Part shown: piece by piece, positions 47,046-56,230 of the stretch | How the letters are laid out: every line of letters begins with the position of its first letter | Position numbering within the stretch: position 1 is the stretch's first letter | Assembly: GCF_017163755.1 (NCBI RefSeq) | Contig: NZ_JAFIWC010000007.1 | Coordinates: 117,355 to 181,354, forward strand | DNA length: 64,000 nucleotides | Reading direction: 5' to 3' | Source: Xanthomonas sp. | Lineage (GTDB): Bacteria; Pseudomonadota; Gammaproteobacteria; Xanthomonadales; Xanthomonadaceae | Made by a program: the position numbers and the translations under genes | Notes under the pieces: generated by a model | What the model was told of the DNA's origin: nothing | Databases searched by the model: none | Seen by the model: only the letters and a program-made list of their open reading frames with translations

Positions 47046-49262
47046 TCAGTGCCCGTTCTGCGCGGACTTGCGGCGACGACGGACCTGGGTCACGCGCGCG
47101 GCCAGCAGCATCAACACGATCACCGCCACCAGCACCAGCAGCCACACCATGTGCTGCTGCCAGACCGGCTGCGGGTCGGCCTGCTCGGCCAGCTGCGCGC
47201 CGCTCGGGTCCTGGCCGTCGAAGTCCTGCACCACGCCGCGCGCGTCCAGCAGCGCCAGGTTGCCGCGGATCAGCCGGAACGGCTCGTCGATCTGCGGCCC
47301 CTGCGCGCCCAGCTCGCGGTAGATCACCCCGGTGCTGGCGCCGCTGCCGACCACTTCGACCAGCGCGGCGCGGTCGAGCCCGGCCAGGTCCAGCAACACC
47401 TGGTCGCCCGGGCCGGACACCACCAGCTTGCCGTCGCGCACCGCCCCGCTCTGCTCCAGGCCCTTCGGGGCCAGCGCGAAGCTGAGGTAGGCGCCGGTCG
47501 GCGCGATCGCGGTCTTGGCCTCGCCGACCTTGAGCACCGCCTTCATCGGCGAGGCGCCGGCCGCGCTGGCGATGTGGATCACCTTGGCCAGCGACGCCGG
47601 CGCGTCCTGCAGCCAGCTCGAGGGCACGAACACCTCGTGGGCGCCGGCCAGCTGCGCGGCCGCGCCGACGAAATCGCCGCCGAGGCCGCGATCGGCCAGG
47701 CGGATGTGGCTGCTGGGCAGCACCGACACCGGATAGCCGGTGGCCGGATCGTGGCAGTACGGACGTGCCGGCTGGCGCAGGAAGCTGATCCGCACCTGGT
47801 TGCGCGCGGCCAGCGCGAAGGTCGGCACCTTCACGATCAGCCGCTGCGGCTTGCCGTCGCTGTTGAGCACCTTGGCGCCCAGCAGGTAGTCGTTGAAGAA
47901 GATCGAGGCGACCGCGCCCTGCCCGGCCGGGTTCGGCGCGGCGGAGACGTCGATCACCACTTCGCTGGGCAGGCGCCCATCGCTGGACAGCGCGCCCAGG
48001 TCGAAGTTGGCGGTGCGGTCGCCGCGGGTGACGATCTCCTGGGTGCCGGCCATGGCACCGAAGCGCCCGAGCAGCACCACGTCCTTTTCCGCCGGCGGCA
48101 GCACCGCGGTGCCCACCTGCAGCGAGCGGCCCAGCGCATAGGCGCGCCACTGCTCGGTCAACAGGCCGGCGACCTTGGCGCCGGCACCGGTGGCGACCAG
48201 CAGGGTCGGACGGCCGCCGACCAGCGCGACCTGCACCGACGCGGTGCCGGCCGGCTGTTCGAACCCGGCCATGTCGGCCTTGCGCCAGTCGGCGAACGCG
48301 GTGGCCGCGTCCGGCGCGGCGGCGGCGACCTGGGTCGCCAGGGCATCCAGCGCGGCGCGCACGCCGGCGCGCAGCGGATCGCTCAGCACCGCCACGTCCG
48401 CGGCCAGCGGGCCGGCCTCGCCCAGCGACAGCAGCGCGCCGACCTCGGCCAGGCTGCCGATGCGGTGGCTGGCACTGCCATCGGCCAGGGCCGCATAGGC
48501 CGGGATCCCGGCCAGGCTGGCCGGGATCGCCAGCCCGCGCAGGTCCACGCTCGCGCCCACCGCCGGCAGCGCGATCACCTCCACGCGCTTGCCGCCGTTC
48601 TCCAGCGCCGCGCCCACGCGCCAGGCCGCGTCGTAGCTCTCTACGCTGGTGGCGCGCCCATCGACGAGCAGCCGCACCTTGGCCGGCAACGCGCCCCAGG
48701 CCTTGGCCACGGTATCGATCGCGCGGCCATCGAAGCGGTAGCTGAAACGCGAATCCGGCGACAGCCGCAGCACGTTGGCCGGCGCGCTCTGGTCGGCGCA
48801 CTGGTAGTCGGAGACCACCGACCACCAGCCCACGCCGAACCGCACGAAGCCGCTGGGGCGGGCGAAGCCGTCGATGCCGATCAGCTGGCTGGCGTCGCCC
48901 TGGGCATCGGTGATCGAACGCGCCGCCACCGGGTCGCCGTCGACCGACAGCAGGCTGGAGGTGCGCCCGGTGTGCCCGCGCACATAGCGCGCATCCACCT
49001 GCAGTTGCGCATCGCGGGTCGGCACGCCGGCCGGCACCGGCAAGTAGATCTCGCGCTGGCTTTCCTGGCCGCTGAGCACCAGCGGCGTCTTGAAGCCGAG
49101 CTCGCGCAGGGTCATCGAGCGCTCGACCGTGCTGTCGCCGGCCCACTCGCCGAACTGGCCGGCGACGGAGTCGGCGGCGGCGGCGGTCAGGGGATTCAGC
49201 AGGACCAAGGCCAGCGGTAATACCTTGGGGAAACGTGCGGCACTACGTCGGGTCTGGGTCAT
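47046..49262 (-). CDS. BcsB-like periplasmic polysaccharide-synthesis protein
   Basis: A 738-residue exported protein. Signal peptide PLALVLLNPLTAAAA, long beta-rich periplasmic part with two jelly-roll-like modules (RELGFKTPLVLSGQESQREIYLPVPAG and IFFNDYLLGAKVL), and one C-terminal membrane helix (MVWLLVLVAVIVLMLLA) followed by a basic tail. This is the layout of cellulose synthase subunit BcsB, which guides the chain out of the synthase. Here it would serve the NfrB-like enzyme. The ATG overlaps the wecB stop. Confidence 0.82.
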   Translation of the reverse strand: MTQTRRSAARFPKVLPLALVLLNPLTAAAADSVAGQFGEWAGDSTVERSMTLRELGFKTPLVLSGQESQREIYLPVPAGVPTRDAQLQVDARYVRGHTGRTSSLLSVDGDPVAARSITDAQGDASQLIGIDGFARPSGFVRFGVGWWSVVSDYQCADQSAPANVLRLSPDSRFSYRFDGRAIDTVAKAWGALPAKVRLLVDGRATSVESYDAAWRVGAALENGGKRVEVIALPAVGASVDLRGLAIPASLAGIPAYAALADGSASHRIGSLAEVGALLSLGEAGPLAADVAVLSDPLRAGVRAALDALATQVAAAAPDAATAFADWRKADMAGFEQPAGTASVQVALVGGRPTLLVATGAGAKVAGLLTEQWRAYALGRSLQVGTAVLPPAEKDVVLLGRFGAMAGTQEIVTRGDRTANFDLGALSSDGRLPSEVVIDVSAAPNPAGQGAVASIFFNDYLLGAKVLNSDGKPQRLIVKVPTFALAARNQVRISFLRQPARPYCHDPATGYPVSVLPSSHIRLADRGLGGDFVGAAAQLAGAHEVFVPSSWLQDAPASLAKVIHIASAAGASPMKAVLKVGEAKTAIAPTGAYLSFALAPKGLEQSGAVRDGKLVVSGPGDQVLLDLAGLDRAALVEVVGSGASTGVIYRELGAQGPQIDEPFRLIRGNLALLDARGVVQDFDGQDPSGAQLAEQADPQPVWQQHMVWLLVLVAVIVLMLLAARVTQVRRRRKSAQNGH

Positions 49263-50440
49263 GGCGTCAGTTCTGAAGGAGAGAGGTGGGAAACCGCCGC
49301 GGCCGCGCCGGGCATGAATTCGTCGAACGGCAGGCCGCACAACGCGGCCACGATCCGCGCCGAGGCGCGGCCATCGCCGTAGGGACTTGCATCGGGCAGG
49401 AAATGCGCCGGCCGCACCGGCCGGTCGCAGGCCGCATCGACCGCGGCGACGATCCGCGCCGGGTCGGTGCCGACCAGCGTGACCACGCCGGCCTGGACCG
49501 CCTCGGGGCGCTCGGTGACGTCGCGCATCACCAGCACCGGCCGGCCCAGCGCCGGGGCTTCTTCCTGCACCCCGCCCGAATCGGTCAGCACCACGTGCGC
49601 GCGCTGCATCAGCCGCACGAAGTTGAGGTAGTCCTGCGGCGCGATCAGGTGCACGTTGTCCAGGCCGCCCAGTTGCGCGTGGATCGGGCCCTGCACGTTG
49701 GGATTGAGGTGCACCGGGTAGACGATCTCCAGGTCCGTGCGCTGCGCCAGTTCGGCCAGCGCGCGGCAGATGTTGGCGAAGCCCTCGCCGAAGCTCTCGC
49801 GGCGGTGCCCGGTGACCAGCAGCAGCTTGCGCTGCGGCGACAGGAACGGGAACTGCGCATCGACCGAGGCGCGCAGCGCGCCGTCCTGCTCGAGCCGCTC
49901 GACCGTCAGCTCCAGCGCATCGATCACCGTGTTGCCGGTGACGCTGATGCGCCCGGACAGGTTCTCCTGCTCCAGGTTGGCGCGCGAACTGGCGGTGGGC
50001 GCGAACAGATGGTCGGCGACCACGTCGATCACCCGCCGGTTCATTTCCTCCGGCCAGGGCCGCTGCAGGTCGCCGGTGCGCAGGCCCGCCTCGACGTGGC
50101 CGACCGGGATGCGGCGGTGGAAGGCGGCCAGCGCGGCGGTCATCGCGGTACTGGTATCGCCGTGCACCAGCACCCGGTCCGGCCGCACCTGCTCGTACAG
50201 CGCATCGAGCCTGGCGAACAACCGCGAGCACAGCCCGTTGAGGGTCTGGTCGGCCACCATCACGTCCAGATCGTGATCCGGCCGGATCTCGAACAACGCC
50301 ATCACCTGGTCCAGCATCGCCCGATGCTGCCCGGTGATGCATACCAGCGATTCGATGTGCGGCGCGGCATGCAGCGCGCGAACCAGCGGCCCCATCTTGA
50401 TGGCTTCAGGGCGCGTGCCAAAGACCGAAAGAACCTTCAC
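49259..50440 (-). CDS. wecB: WecB, UDP-N-acetylglucosamine 2-epimerase (non-hydrolysing)
   Basis: A 393-residue enzyme making UDP-ManNAc from UDP-GlcNAc. Motifs FGTRPEAIKM, VHGDTSTAMTAALAAF, PEEMNRRVIDVVADH, GHRRESFGEG and LTDSGGVQEEAP are all present. The GTG at 50440 gives the usual MKVLSVFGTRPEA start; a TTG one codon before is possible. AGGGAG lies ahead. No UDP-ManNAc dehydrogenase (wecC) follows, so the sugar for the NfrB-like polymer is probably ManNAc itself. Confidence 0.95.
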   Translation of the reverse strand: MKVLSVFGTRPEAIKMGPLVRALHAAPHIESLVCITGQHRAMLDQVMALFEIRPDHDLDVMVADQTLNGLCSRLFARLDALYEQVRPDRVLVHGDTSTAMTAALAAFHRRIPVGHVEAGLRTGDLQRPWPEEMNRRVIDVVADHLFAPTASSRANLEQENLSGRISVTGNTVIDALELTVERLEQDGALRASVDAQFPFLSPQRKLLLVTGHRRESFGEGFANICRALAELAQRTDLEIVYPVHLNPNVQGPIHAQLGGLDNVHLIAPQDYLNFVRLMQRAHVVLTDSGGVQEEAPALGRPVLVMRDVTERPEAVQAGVVTLVGTDPARIVAAVDAACDRPVRPAHFLPDASPYGDGRASARIVAALCGLPFDEFMPGAAAAVSHLSPSELTP

Positions 50441-50465
50441 CAACCCCGCTCCCTGTGAACCTAAT

Positions 50466-50481
50466 CGTGATCTCCGTCACG
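50466..50481. promoter_or_regulatory. Clp/CRP-like palindrome upstream of wecB
   Basis: CGTGATCTCCGTCACG contains GTGA-N6-TCAC, the core of the CRP-family consensus (TGTGA-N6-TCACA) used by Clp in xanthomonads. It ends 26 bases before the wecB start, so it may overlap the promoter. Clp is itself released from DNA by c-di-GMP. This is a sequence match only. Confidence 0.4.
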
Positions 50482-50548
50482 CAAATAATAGGCCAAGTGG
50501 CGCGCGCTAGCCAGCGCAATGTGTCGTCCGTCGCATTTCCCCAGGAAT

Positions 50549-50567
50549 AGTGACGCAAAACGTCACT
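50549..50567. other. Short hairpin between pncB and wecB
   Basis: AGTGACG and CGTCACT flank CAAAA. It lies 19 bases beyond the pncB stop on the minus strand, so it may be a weak terminator for pncB. An operator role is also possible. Confidence 0.35.
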
Positions 50568-50585
50568 TATTGACCCGGCAACGCC

Positions 50586-51782
50586 TCATTGTGGTGCTTT
50601 TGCGTCGTCCCCCGGCGGCAACTCGAACACTTGGCGCAGGTAGGCCAGGTACGCCGGATCGTCGCACAGGTTCTTGCCCGGCGAATCGCTGAGCTTGGCC
50701 ACCGGCTGGCCGTTGCAGCGCACCATCTTGATCACGATCTGCAGTGGCGTGGGCCCCAGGTCGTTGGTCAGGCTGGTACCGACCCCGAATGCCAGCCGGC
50801 AGCGTCCGCTGAAATGCGCGTACAGGCGCATCACCTTGTCCATGTTCAGGCCGTCGCTGAACACCAGCACCTTGGCGCGCGGGTCCACGCGGTGCGCCTG
50901 CAGGTGGGCCAGGACCCGCTCGCCCCATTCGAACGGGTCGCCCGAATCGTGGCGCATGCCGTCGAACAGCTTGCAGAAGTACAGGTCGAAGTCGCGCAGG
51001 AACGCCTCCAGCCCGACCACGTCCGACAGCGCGATGCCCAGGTCGCCGCGGTATTCGCGCGCCCACGACTCCAGCGCGGCCACCTGCGAATCGCGCAGCC
51101 GCGGGCCAAGCGCCTGGAACGCCTGCAGGTACTCGTGCGCCATCGTGCCCAGCGGGGTCAGCCCGTAGGCGCGGGCGAAGTGCACGTTGCTGGTGCCGAC
51201 GAACTGCGCGCCCAGCGTGCGCTGCAGCACCGGCAGCAGTTCGGCGTGCCAGGCACGCGAATAGCGGCGGCGGGTGCCGTAGTCGGCGATCGCGCAGCCG
51301 CCGTAGCCGTCGCTGTCGCGCAGCAGCGCGATCTTGGCCTGCAGCCGGCGCAGGCCCTCGTCGTGGTCGGCGCCGCCGGTGTTGCGGAACCAGACCTCGT
51401 TGACGATGGCCAGCAGCGGCACCTCGAACAGGATGGTGTGCAGCCACGGGCCGCGGATCTCCAGCTCGATCTCGCCCGGCGCGCTGGCCGACGCGCGCAG
51501 CTGCAGGTACTTGCGGTCCAGGTGGAACAGGCCGAGGAAGTCGGCGAAATCGGGCTTGATGAAGCGCAGCCCGCGCAGGTAGTCCAGTTCCCCGTCGCCG
51601 AAGCGCAGCGCGCACAGCGCGTCGATCTCCGCGGAGATCTGCTCGATGAACTGCGCCAGGTCGATGCCCGGCGTGCGGCACTTGAAGCGGTATTCCACCT
51701 GCGCGCCGGGATGCTGGTGCAGCACCGCCTGCATCATCGTGAACTTGTAGAGGTCGGTATCCAGCAGCGATTCGATGATCAT
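50586..51782 (-). CDS. pncB: PncB, nicotinate phosphoribosyltransferase
   Basis: A 398-residue NAD-salvage enzyme joining nicotinate and PRPP. Visible are the N-terminal [60 protein letters not shown] and the FSDGLNMDK and [11 protein letters not shown] phosphate loops. It has no link to the two glycan operons that flank it and seems a separate gene. The 142 bases to wecB carry the regulatory sites above. Confidence 0.97.
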   Translation of the reverse strand: MIIESLLDTDLYKFTMMQAVLHQHPGAQVEYRFKCRTPGIDLAQFIEQISAEIDALCALRFGDGELDYLRGLRFIKPDFADFLGLFHLDRKYLQLRASASAPGEIELEIRGPWLHTILFEVPLLAIVNEVWFRNTGGADHDEGLRRLQAKIALLRDSDGYGGCAIADYGTRRRYSRAWHAELLPVLQRTLGAQFVGTSNVHFARAYGLTPLGTMAHEYLQAFQALGPRLRDSQVAALESWAREYRGDLGIALSDVVGLEAFLRDFDLYFCKLFDGMRHDSGDPFEWGERVLAHLQAHRVDPRAKVLVFSDGLNMDKVMRLYAHFSGRCRLAFGVGTSLTNDLGPTPLQIVIKMVRCNGQPVAKLSDSPGKNLCDDPAYLAYLRQVFELPPGDDAKAPQ

Positions 51783-51846
51783 CGCGGCATTATGCGCCCG
51801 GCGTGTCGCCGGCTTGCGCCTTTCCCCTGTAGGAGTGCGGAAAGCG

Positions 51847-52836
51847 TCAGGGCGCAGGACGCCGCGCCAGCACCGCCTGCGCCGGCTTGTGCTGCAAGGT
51901 GAAGTCGCTGTCGTGCGCGCCGCCCGCGTCCGGATCGGTGTACCAGCACCAGATCGCGATGCCGGCGATGGCATGCTCGCCGAGCACGCGCCGCCAGTCC
52001 TGCAGCACCTGCGCCTGCAGCGCGGTGTCCACCGCCGCGGTGCGCTGCTCCGGACTTTCCCACGGCGCGGCGAGGCTGCCGCGCGCCGAGCGCAGGCCCA
52101 GTTCGGCCACCCACACCGGGCGGCCGCTGCGCGCGCCCAGCGCCTGCACCCGCGCGGCGGCATCGCGCATCTGCGTTCGCCGCCGCGCCGGGTCCTCGGC
52201 CAGCGACGGATACAGGCTGGTACCGACGAAGTCGAACCGGTCCCAATAGCCGAATCGCTCGGCCTGCTCCAGGCCATCGGCGACGTAGCCCAGCGGGCCG
52301 CGATAGACCTGCCGCACCGCCGCCACCAGCGCCGGCCATTGCGCCGCGTCCTGCAGGCGGCGCAGTTCGGTGCCGACGATCAGCGCGTCCGCCCGCTCCT
52401 CGGCGGCGACCTGCGCCAGCTGCAGCAGCGCGCGCTGGTAGGCCGCGAACCACGCGGCCGCATCGCTGGGCGCCGCGTCGCCGGCCCAATGTCCGGGAAT
52501 CCACAGGTGGACCTTCAGCACCGGGCGCAGCCCGGCCGCGCGCATCTGCCGCAGCCCGGCGCGCACCTGCGCTTGGCTGCTGTCGCTGCCCAGCACCGGA
52601 TCGTTGGACTGCGGCGTGGCCTGCCAGACGAAGGCGACCAGCAGCGCGCGCTCGGCGCCGCTGTCGGCCAGTTGCCGCAGCGAGCGCTGCGCCGCGTCGC
52701 TGCCCCATGGCGCGTGCGCCGACACCTTGACGTTGGCGCCCATCCACGGCGCCGGCGCGGGCGGCGCGGCGCCGCAGCCGCACGCGCCCATCGCGAACAG
52801 CGCCCCGGCCAGCAGTCTCAAGGCGATCGACGCCAT
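51847..52836 (-). CDS. XagD-like glycosidase-type lipoprotein
   Basis: A 329-residue exported protein with signal and cysteine cluster ([15 protein letters not shown]). A TIM-barrel glycosidase-like domain of the GH113/GH5 superfamily type follows: [39 protein letters not shown] with a Glu that could be the acid/base, [14 protein letters not shown] and [13 protein letters not shown] with a second Glu, and [14 protein letters not shown]. It overlaps the upstream membrane-protein gene by 19 bases and ends the xag-like operon. It may trim or release the Xag glycan. Confidence 0.75.
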   Translation of the reverse strand: MASIALRLLAGALFAMGACGCGAAPPAPAPWMGANVKVSAHAPWGSDAAQRSLRQLADSGAERALLVAFVWQATPQSNDPVLGSDSSQAQVRAGLRQMRAAGLRPVLKVHLWIPGHWAGDAAPSDAAAWFAAYQRALLQLAQVAAEERADALIVGTELRRLQDAAQWPALVAAVRQVYRGPLGYVADGLEQAERFGYWDRFDFVGTSLYPSLAEDPARRRTQMRDAAARVQALGARSGRPVWVAELGLRSARGSLAAPWESPEQRTAAVDTALQAQVLQDWRRVLGEHAIAGIAIWCWYTDPDAGGAHDSDFTLQHKPAQAVLARRPAP

Positions 52837-54335
52837 ACGCGGTAGGCCCCTTGTCGGTAGACCAGACTGTAGCCCGGCAGGCCCTGCCGCCACAGCTGCG
52901 GCAGGCGGCGGTTGACGCTGTCCAGGCCGCCGGCCTGGCTCGCCGGATCGGCCACCACCACCTGCGCCGGCATCTGCCGCGGATCGTCCATGGCGCGCTT
53001 GAAGCGCGGATCGAACGGCAGGATCAGGCCTTGCGCATCGCCGCGCGCGGCGATCACCGCATAGCCGGCGCGATCGTCGAGCAGCGTCGGCAGCCGCGCC
53101 TCGGCCAGCCAGGCGCCCAGCCGCACCGCGTCCGGATGGCGCGGGGCGACCGGCGCCCACAGCGCGGCGACCCAGTCGCGGGTGGTCGACGAGCCGGTGC
53201 GCGCGATCACCCAGGCACTGGCGCCGGCGCCGGCCAGCAGCAATGCCAGCGCCAGCCAGCGCAGCCGCGGGCGCAGATCGCCGAGCACCAGCGCCGCCGG
53301 CGCCAGCAACAGCGCGAGGAAATCCAGCGGCTGCGCGGTGAAGCGCGCCCAGGTGGCCAACGCGCCGGCGCCGATCACGGTGCCGGCCGCGGCCAGCACG
53401 CAGCGCCAGGTGCCGCTCAGGCGCGTGGACCGCGCCAGCAACAGCACCGGCGCGGTGGCCACGCCGGCCAGCGTCAGCCACAGCGGCGGCCACCACGGCC
53501 GCGCCGCGGCCTGCTGCAGCCACGGCTGCAGCGCGGCCTGCGCATAGCTGCCGCGGAACGCCGAGCGCACGTCGCGCACGAACAGCAGCGCATCGCCGAA
53601 GAACAGGTAGTTCAGGTACATCCACGTCGCCAGCGCGAACAGGAACGGCAGGTAGCAGACCAGGTAGAACGACACCGGCGCGCGCCGCAGCATGCCGTCC
53701 GGCGCGATCAGCGCCAGCCACGGCGCCATCGCCAGCGCCAGGAAGCAGGCGCGTTCGTCGATGAAGAACAGCAGGCACAGGCCCACGGCCAGGCGCAGGT
53801 AGGCGAAGGCTTCCGGATCGCCGCGGAAATGGCGCAGCGCGCGGCACACCAGGTAGAACACCAGCAGGCCCAGGCCCTGGTTGCTGCCGGACAGCGTCGG
53901 CCACAGGAAGAACGGCTGCAGCACCAGCGCCGCGCACAGGCCCCAGGCCCAGCCGCGGCCCAGGCCGACGGCGATGTCGCGCCACAGCAGCGCGACCAGC
54001 GCCGCGCCGGCCAGCACGTCGACCAGGTACGGCAGCAACGGCGTGGTCGCCAGGCCGGGCACGCTGCCGATCAGCAGGCCCAGGTACAGCGACGCCTGCG
54101 CGTACAAAAAGCCCAGGTATTCGGTGCGGAACCCCGCCGCGTCGCGCAACAGCAGCAGCTTGGCGTACTGCGCCATCGCGTCGTCGCTCATGTAGCCGTG
54201 GCTCAGCAGGCGATGGCACAGCAGCGCCAGCAACGCCGCGGTGGCCACGAATACCGGCGCGCCGCGCGTGCGGCGCGGCGCCTCAGTCGTCGAGTGCGGC
54301 CCGACGTTCTTCGGCCATGTGCTTGCTGATGCCAT
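52818..54335 (-). CDS. xagC: XagC-like polytopic membrane protein
   Basis: A membrane protein of about 505 residues with ten or more hydrophobic segments and a hydrophilic C-terminal periplasmic part (LLDDRAGYAVIAARGDAQGLILPFDPRFKRAMDD). The topology recalls GT-C glycosyltransferases or dolichyl-mannosyltransferase-like proteins, but no catalytic motif is certain. The start is uncertain: ATG at 54335 overlaps xagB by 53 bases, and GTG at 54248 would start directly before the first helix. Assignment rests on its position in the xagABCD-type cluster. Confidence 0.68.
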   Translation of the reverse strand: MASASTWPKNVGPHSTTEAPRRTRGAPVFVATAALLALLCHRLLSHGYMSDDAMAQYAKLLLLRDAAGFRTEYLGFLYAQASLYLGLLIGSVPGLATTPLLPYLVDVLAGAALVALLWRDIAVGLGRGWAWGLCAALVLQPFFLWPTLSGSNQGLGLLVFYLVCRALRHFRGDPEAFAYLRLAVGLCLLFFIDERACFLALAMAPWLALIAPDGMLRRAPVSFYLVCYLPFLFALATWMYLNYLFFGDALLFVRDVRSAFRGSYAQAALQPWLQQAAARPWWPPLWLTLAGVATAPVLLLARSTRLSGTWRCVLAAAGTVIGAGALATWARFTAQPLDFLALLLAPAALVLGDLRPRLRWLALALLLAGAGASAWVIARTGSSTTRDWVAALWAPVAPRHPDAVRLGAWLAEARLPTLLDDRAGYAVIAARGDAQGLILPFDPRFKRAMDDPRQMPAQVVVADPASQAGGLDSVNRRLPQLWRQGLPGYSLVYRQGAYRVWRRSP

Positions 54336-56220
54336 GGGTGGTCTTTTCCCAGTAGAAGGGATTGCGGATGAGCTGCCACAGGCCTTTGTAGGCGGCAACG
54401 GATTGCAGCAGCCAGTAGAACGGCACGGTCAGCGCGTACGGCGCCAGCCGGAAGTAGTCGCGCTTGAACGCCGCCACCAGGGTCATGTAGATCAGGAAGC
54501 CGTTGCCGAGCAGCAGGTTGAGCAGGCTCAGGTACAGCAGCGCCGGCGGGAAGACCGGGTCGAAGGCGCGGGTGCCGGTCAGCGCCCAGATGCCGTAGAC
54601 CAGCCACATCGGCGGCGCGATCAGCGCGGTGAAGAAGGTGCCGCCGACGAAGAACTGGAAGCCCCAGAAGCCGCGGAAGCCGATGGAGCGGTACAGCTGC
54701 ACCGGGTCGCGCATGTGCACCAGCCAGGTCTGCATGTAGCCCTTGAGCCAGCGCGAGCGCTGCCGGATCCAGTTGGGAATGCTGACGTTGGCTTCCTCGA
54801 ACGTGGTCGAGTTGACCACGCTGACCCGGTAGCCCTGCTGGGTCAGGCGCACGCCCAGGTCGGCGTCCTCGGTGACGTTGTACGGGTCCCAGGCGTGGAC
54901 CTTGCGCAGGATGTCCAGGCGGAAATGGTTGGAGGTGCCGCCCAGCGGGATCGGGATGCGCAGGGTTTCCAGCGCCGGCAGGTAGAAGTCGAACCACAGC
55001 GTGTATTCCAGCGTGAACATGCGCGTGAGCCAGTTCTCGTCGGCGTTGTAGTAGTTCAGCCGCGCCTGGATGCAGGCCACGTCGGCCGGCGACTTGCGGA
55101 ACGCGGCCACCGCGCGCTTGAGCTGGTCCGGCTCGGGCTTGTCCTCGGCGTCGTAGATGGTGAGCATCTGCCCGCGCGCGAACTGCAGCGCGTAGTTGCA
55201 CGCCTTGGGCTTGGTCTTGGGCTGCGACGGCGGCACCCGGATGATCTCGAAGAACGCCTCCAGCCCCAGCGCCTTGGCCGCCTCGATGGTCTCGGTGTCG
55301 TCGGCCTCCAGCACCAGCTTCACGTCCAGCTTGGAGGTCGGGTAGTCGAGCCGGCGCAGCGCGTTGGCCAGGATCGGCAACACGTCCGGCTCCTTGTACA
55401 TCGGCACCAGCACCGTGTAGACGGGCAGGTCCTCGTCGTCGAGCGCGGCCACTTCCGCGTCGGTGACCTTGATGTCGATGCGGCGGTGCGCGCCGCGCCA
55501 GGCCAGCACGAACTTGAGCAGGAACGTGGCCATGAACGCCACGCCGATCACGCTGTTGATCGCGATCAGCGTGGCCACCGGCCATATCGCCAGCGCCAGC
55601 AGCGCCAGCGCCGCGAGCGCGCACAGCGATCCCACCTGCTTGCGCGTGATCACCTGCTTTGCCGAATGCTCCGGCGCGTGTTCGGCGAGCAGGTTCAGCG
55701 CGTCGTGGGTCAGCTGCGCATCGGCCTGCTGCTGCAGGCCCCAGACGATGTCGAACTTGGAGGTGCCGACGAAGCGCACGTCCGCGCCGTACACGCTGCG
55801 CGCCCAGGCGAAGGTCTCCGGGCCCGGATCGGCCACCGCCAGCACCAGCCGGCCTTCTTCCTGGCGCCACGGCAGCACCAGGCGCTGCGCGTAGTCGCCC
55901 AGCCGCGCCGGCTCGAACAGCGCCGGGTCGATCGGCCGCTGCAGCAGGTTGACGAAATTCAGCCCGAAGTGCGCCGCCAGCACGGTGTAGAAGCGCAGCG
56001 CGGTGACCCCGCGTTGCGCCAGCACCACGTCGCCCAGCCGCGAACGCCAGCGCGCCTGCAGCGCGAGCGCCTCCTGCAGCTGCGCCGCGTCGATCACCCC
56101 GGCCTCGACCAGCGCCGCGCCGATCGGCGTCTGCCAGCCGCGCGGTTCCGGCACGCTGCCCAGCGGGCCGATATCGCCGGCCGTGCCCGTGGTCGCGCTC
56201 GTGGCCGTGGTCGCCGTCAT
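54283..56220 (-). CDS. xagB: XagB-like glycosyltransferase with N-terminal MshEN domain
   Basis: A 645-residue GT2 enzyme. Residues about 31-90 (TPIGAALVEAGVIDAAQLQE, RLGDVVLAQRG) resemble the MshEN c-di-GMP-binding/GspE-N domain. Two membrane helices are near 196-240. Catalytic motifs are EADD (305-308), DAED (357-360), TED (450-452) and QRSRW (487-491), and C-terminal membrane helices follow. Xanthomonas XagB is a glycosyltransferase for biofilm and adhesion polysaccharide. The gene is ten bases downstream of xagA. Confidence 0.87.
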   Translation of the reverse strand: MTATTATSATTGTAGDIGPLGSVPEPRGWQTPIGAALVEAGVIDAAQLQEALALQARWRSRLGDVVLAQRGVTALRFYTVLAAHFGLNFVNLLQRPIDPALFEPARLGDYAQRLVLPWRQEEGRLVLAVADPGPETFAWARSVYGADVRFVGTSKFDIVWGLQQQADAQLTHDALNLLAEHAPEHSAKQVITRKQVGSLCALAALALLALAIWPVATLIAINSVIGVAFMATFLLKFVLAWRGAHRRIDIKVTDAEVAALDDEDLPVYTVLVPMYKEPDVLPILANALRRLDYPTSKLDVKLVLEADDTETIEAAKALGLEAFFEIIRVPPSQPKTKPKACNYALQFARGQMLTIYDAEDKPEPDQLKRAVAAFRKSPADVACIQARLNYYNADENWLTRMFTLEYTLWFDFYLPALETLRIPIPLGGTSNHFRLDILRKVHAWDPYNVTEDADLGVRLTQQGYRVSVVNSTTFEEANVSIPNWIRQRSRWLKGYMQTWLVHMRDPVQLYRSIGFRGFWGFQFFVGGTFFTALIAPPMWLVYGIWALTGTRAFDPVFPPALLYLSLLNLLLGNGFLIYMTLVAAFKRDYFRLAPYALTVPFYWLLQSVAAYKGLWQLIRNPFYWEKTTHGISKHMAEERRAALDD

Positions 56221-56230
56221 CGCTGCGCGC

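Noticed and set aside
44925..49220. A 1431-codon plus-strand frame opposite the NfrB-like and BcsB-like genes
   Set aside because: Same reason; the composition is dominated by His, Arg, Gln and Ala without any family pattern.
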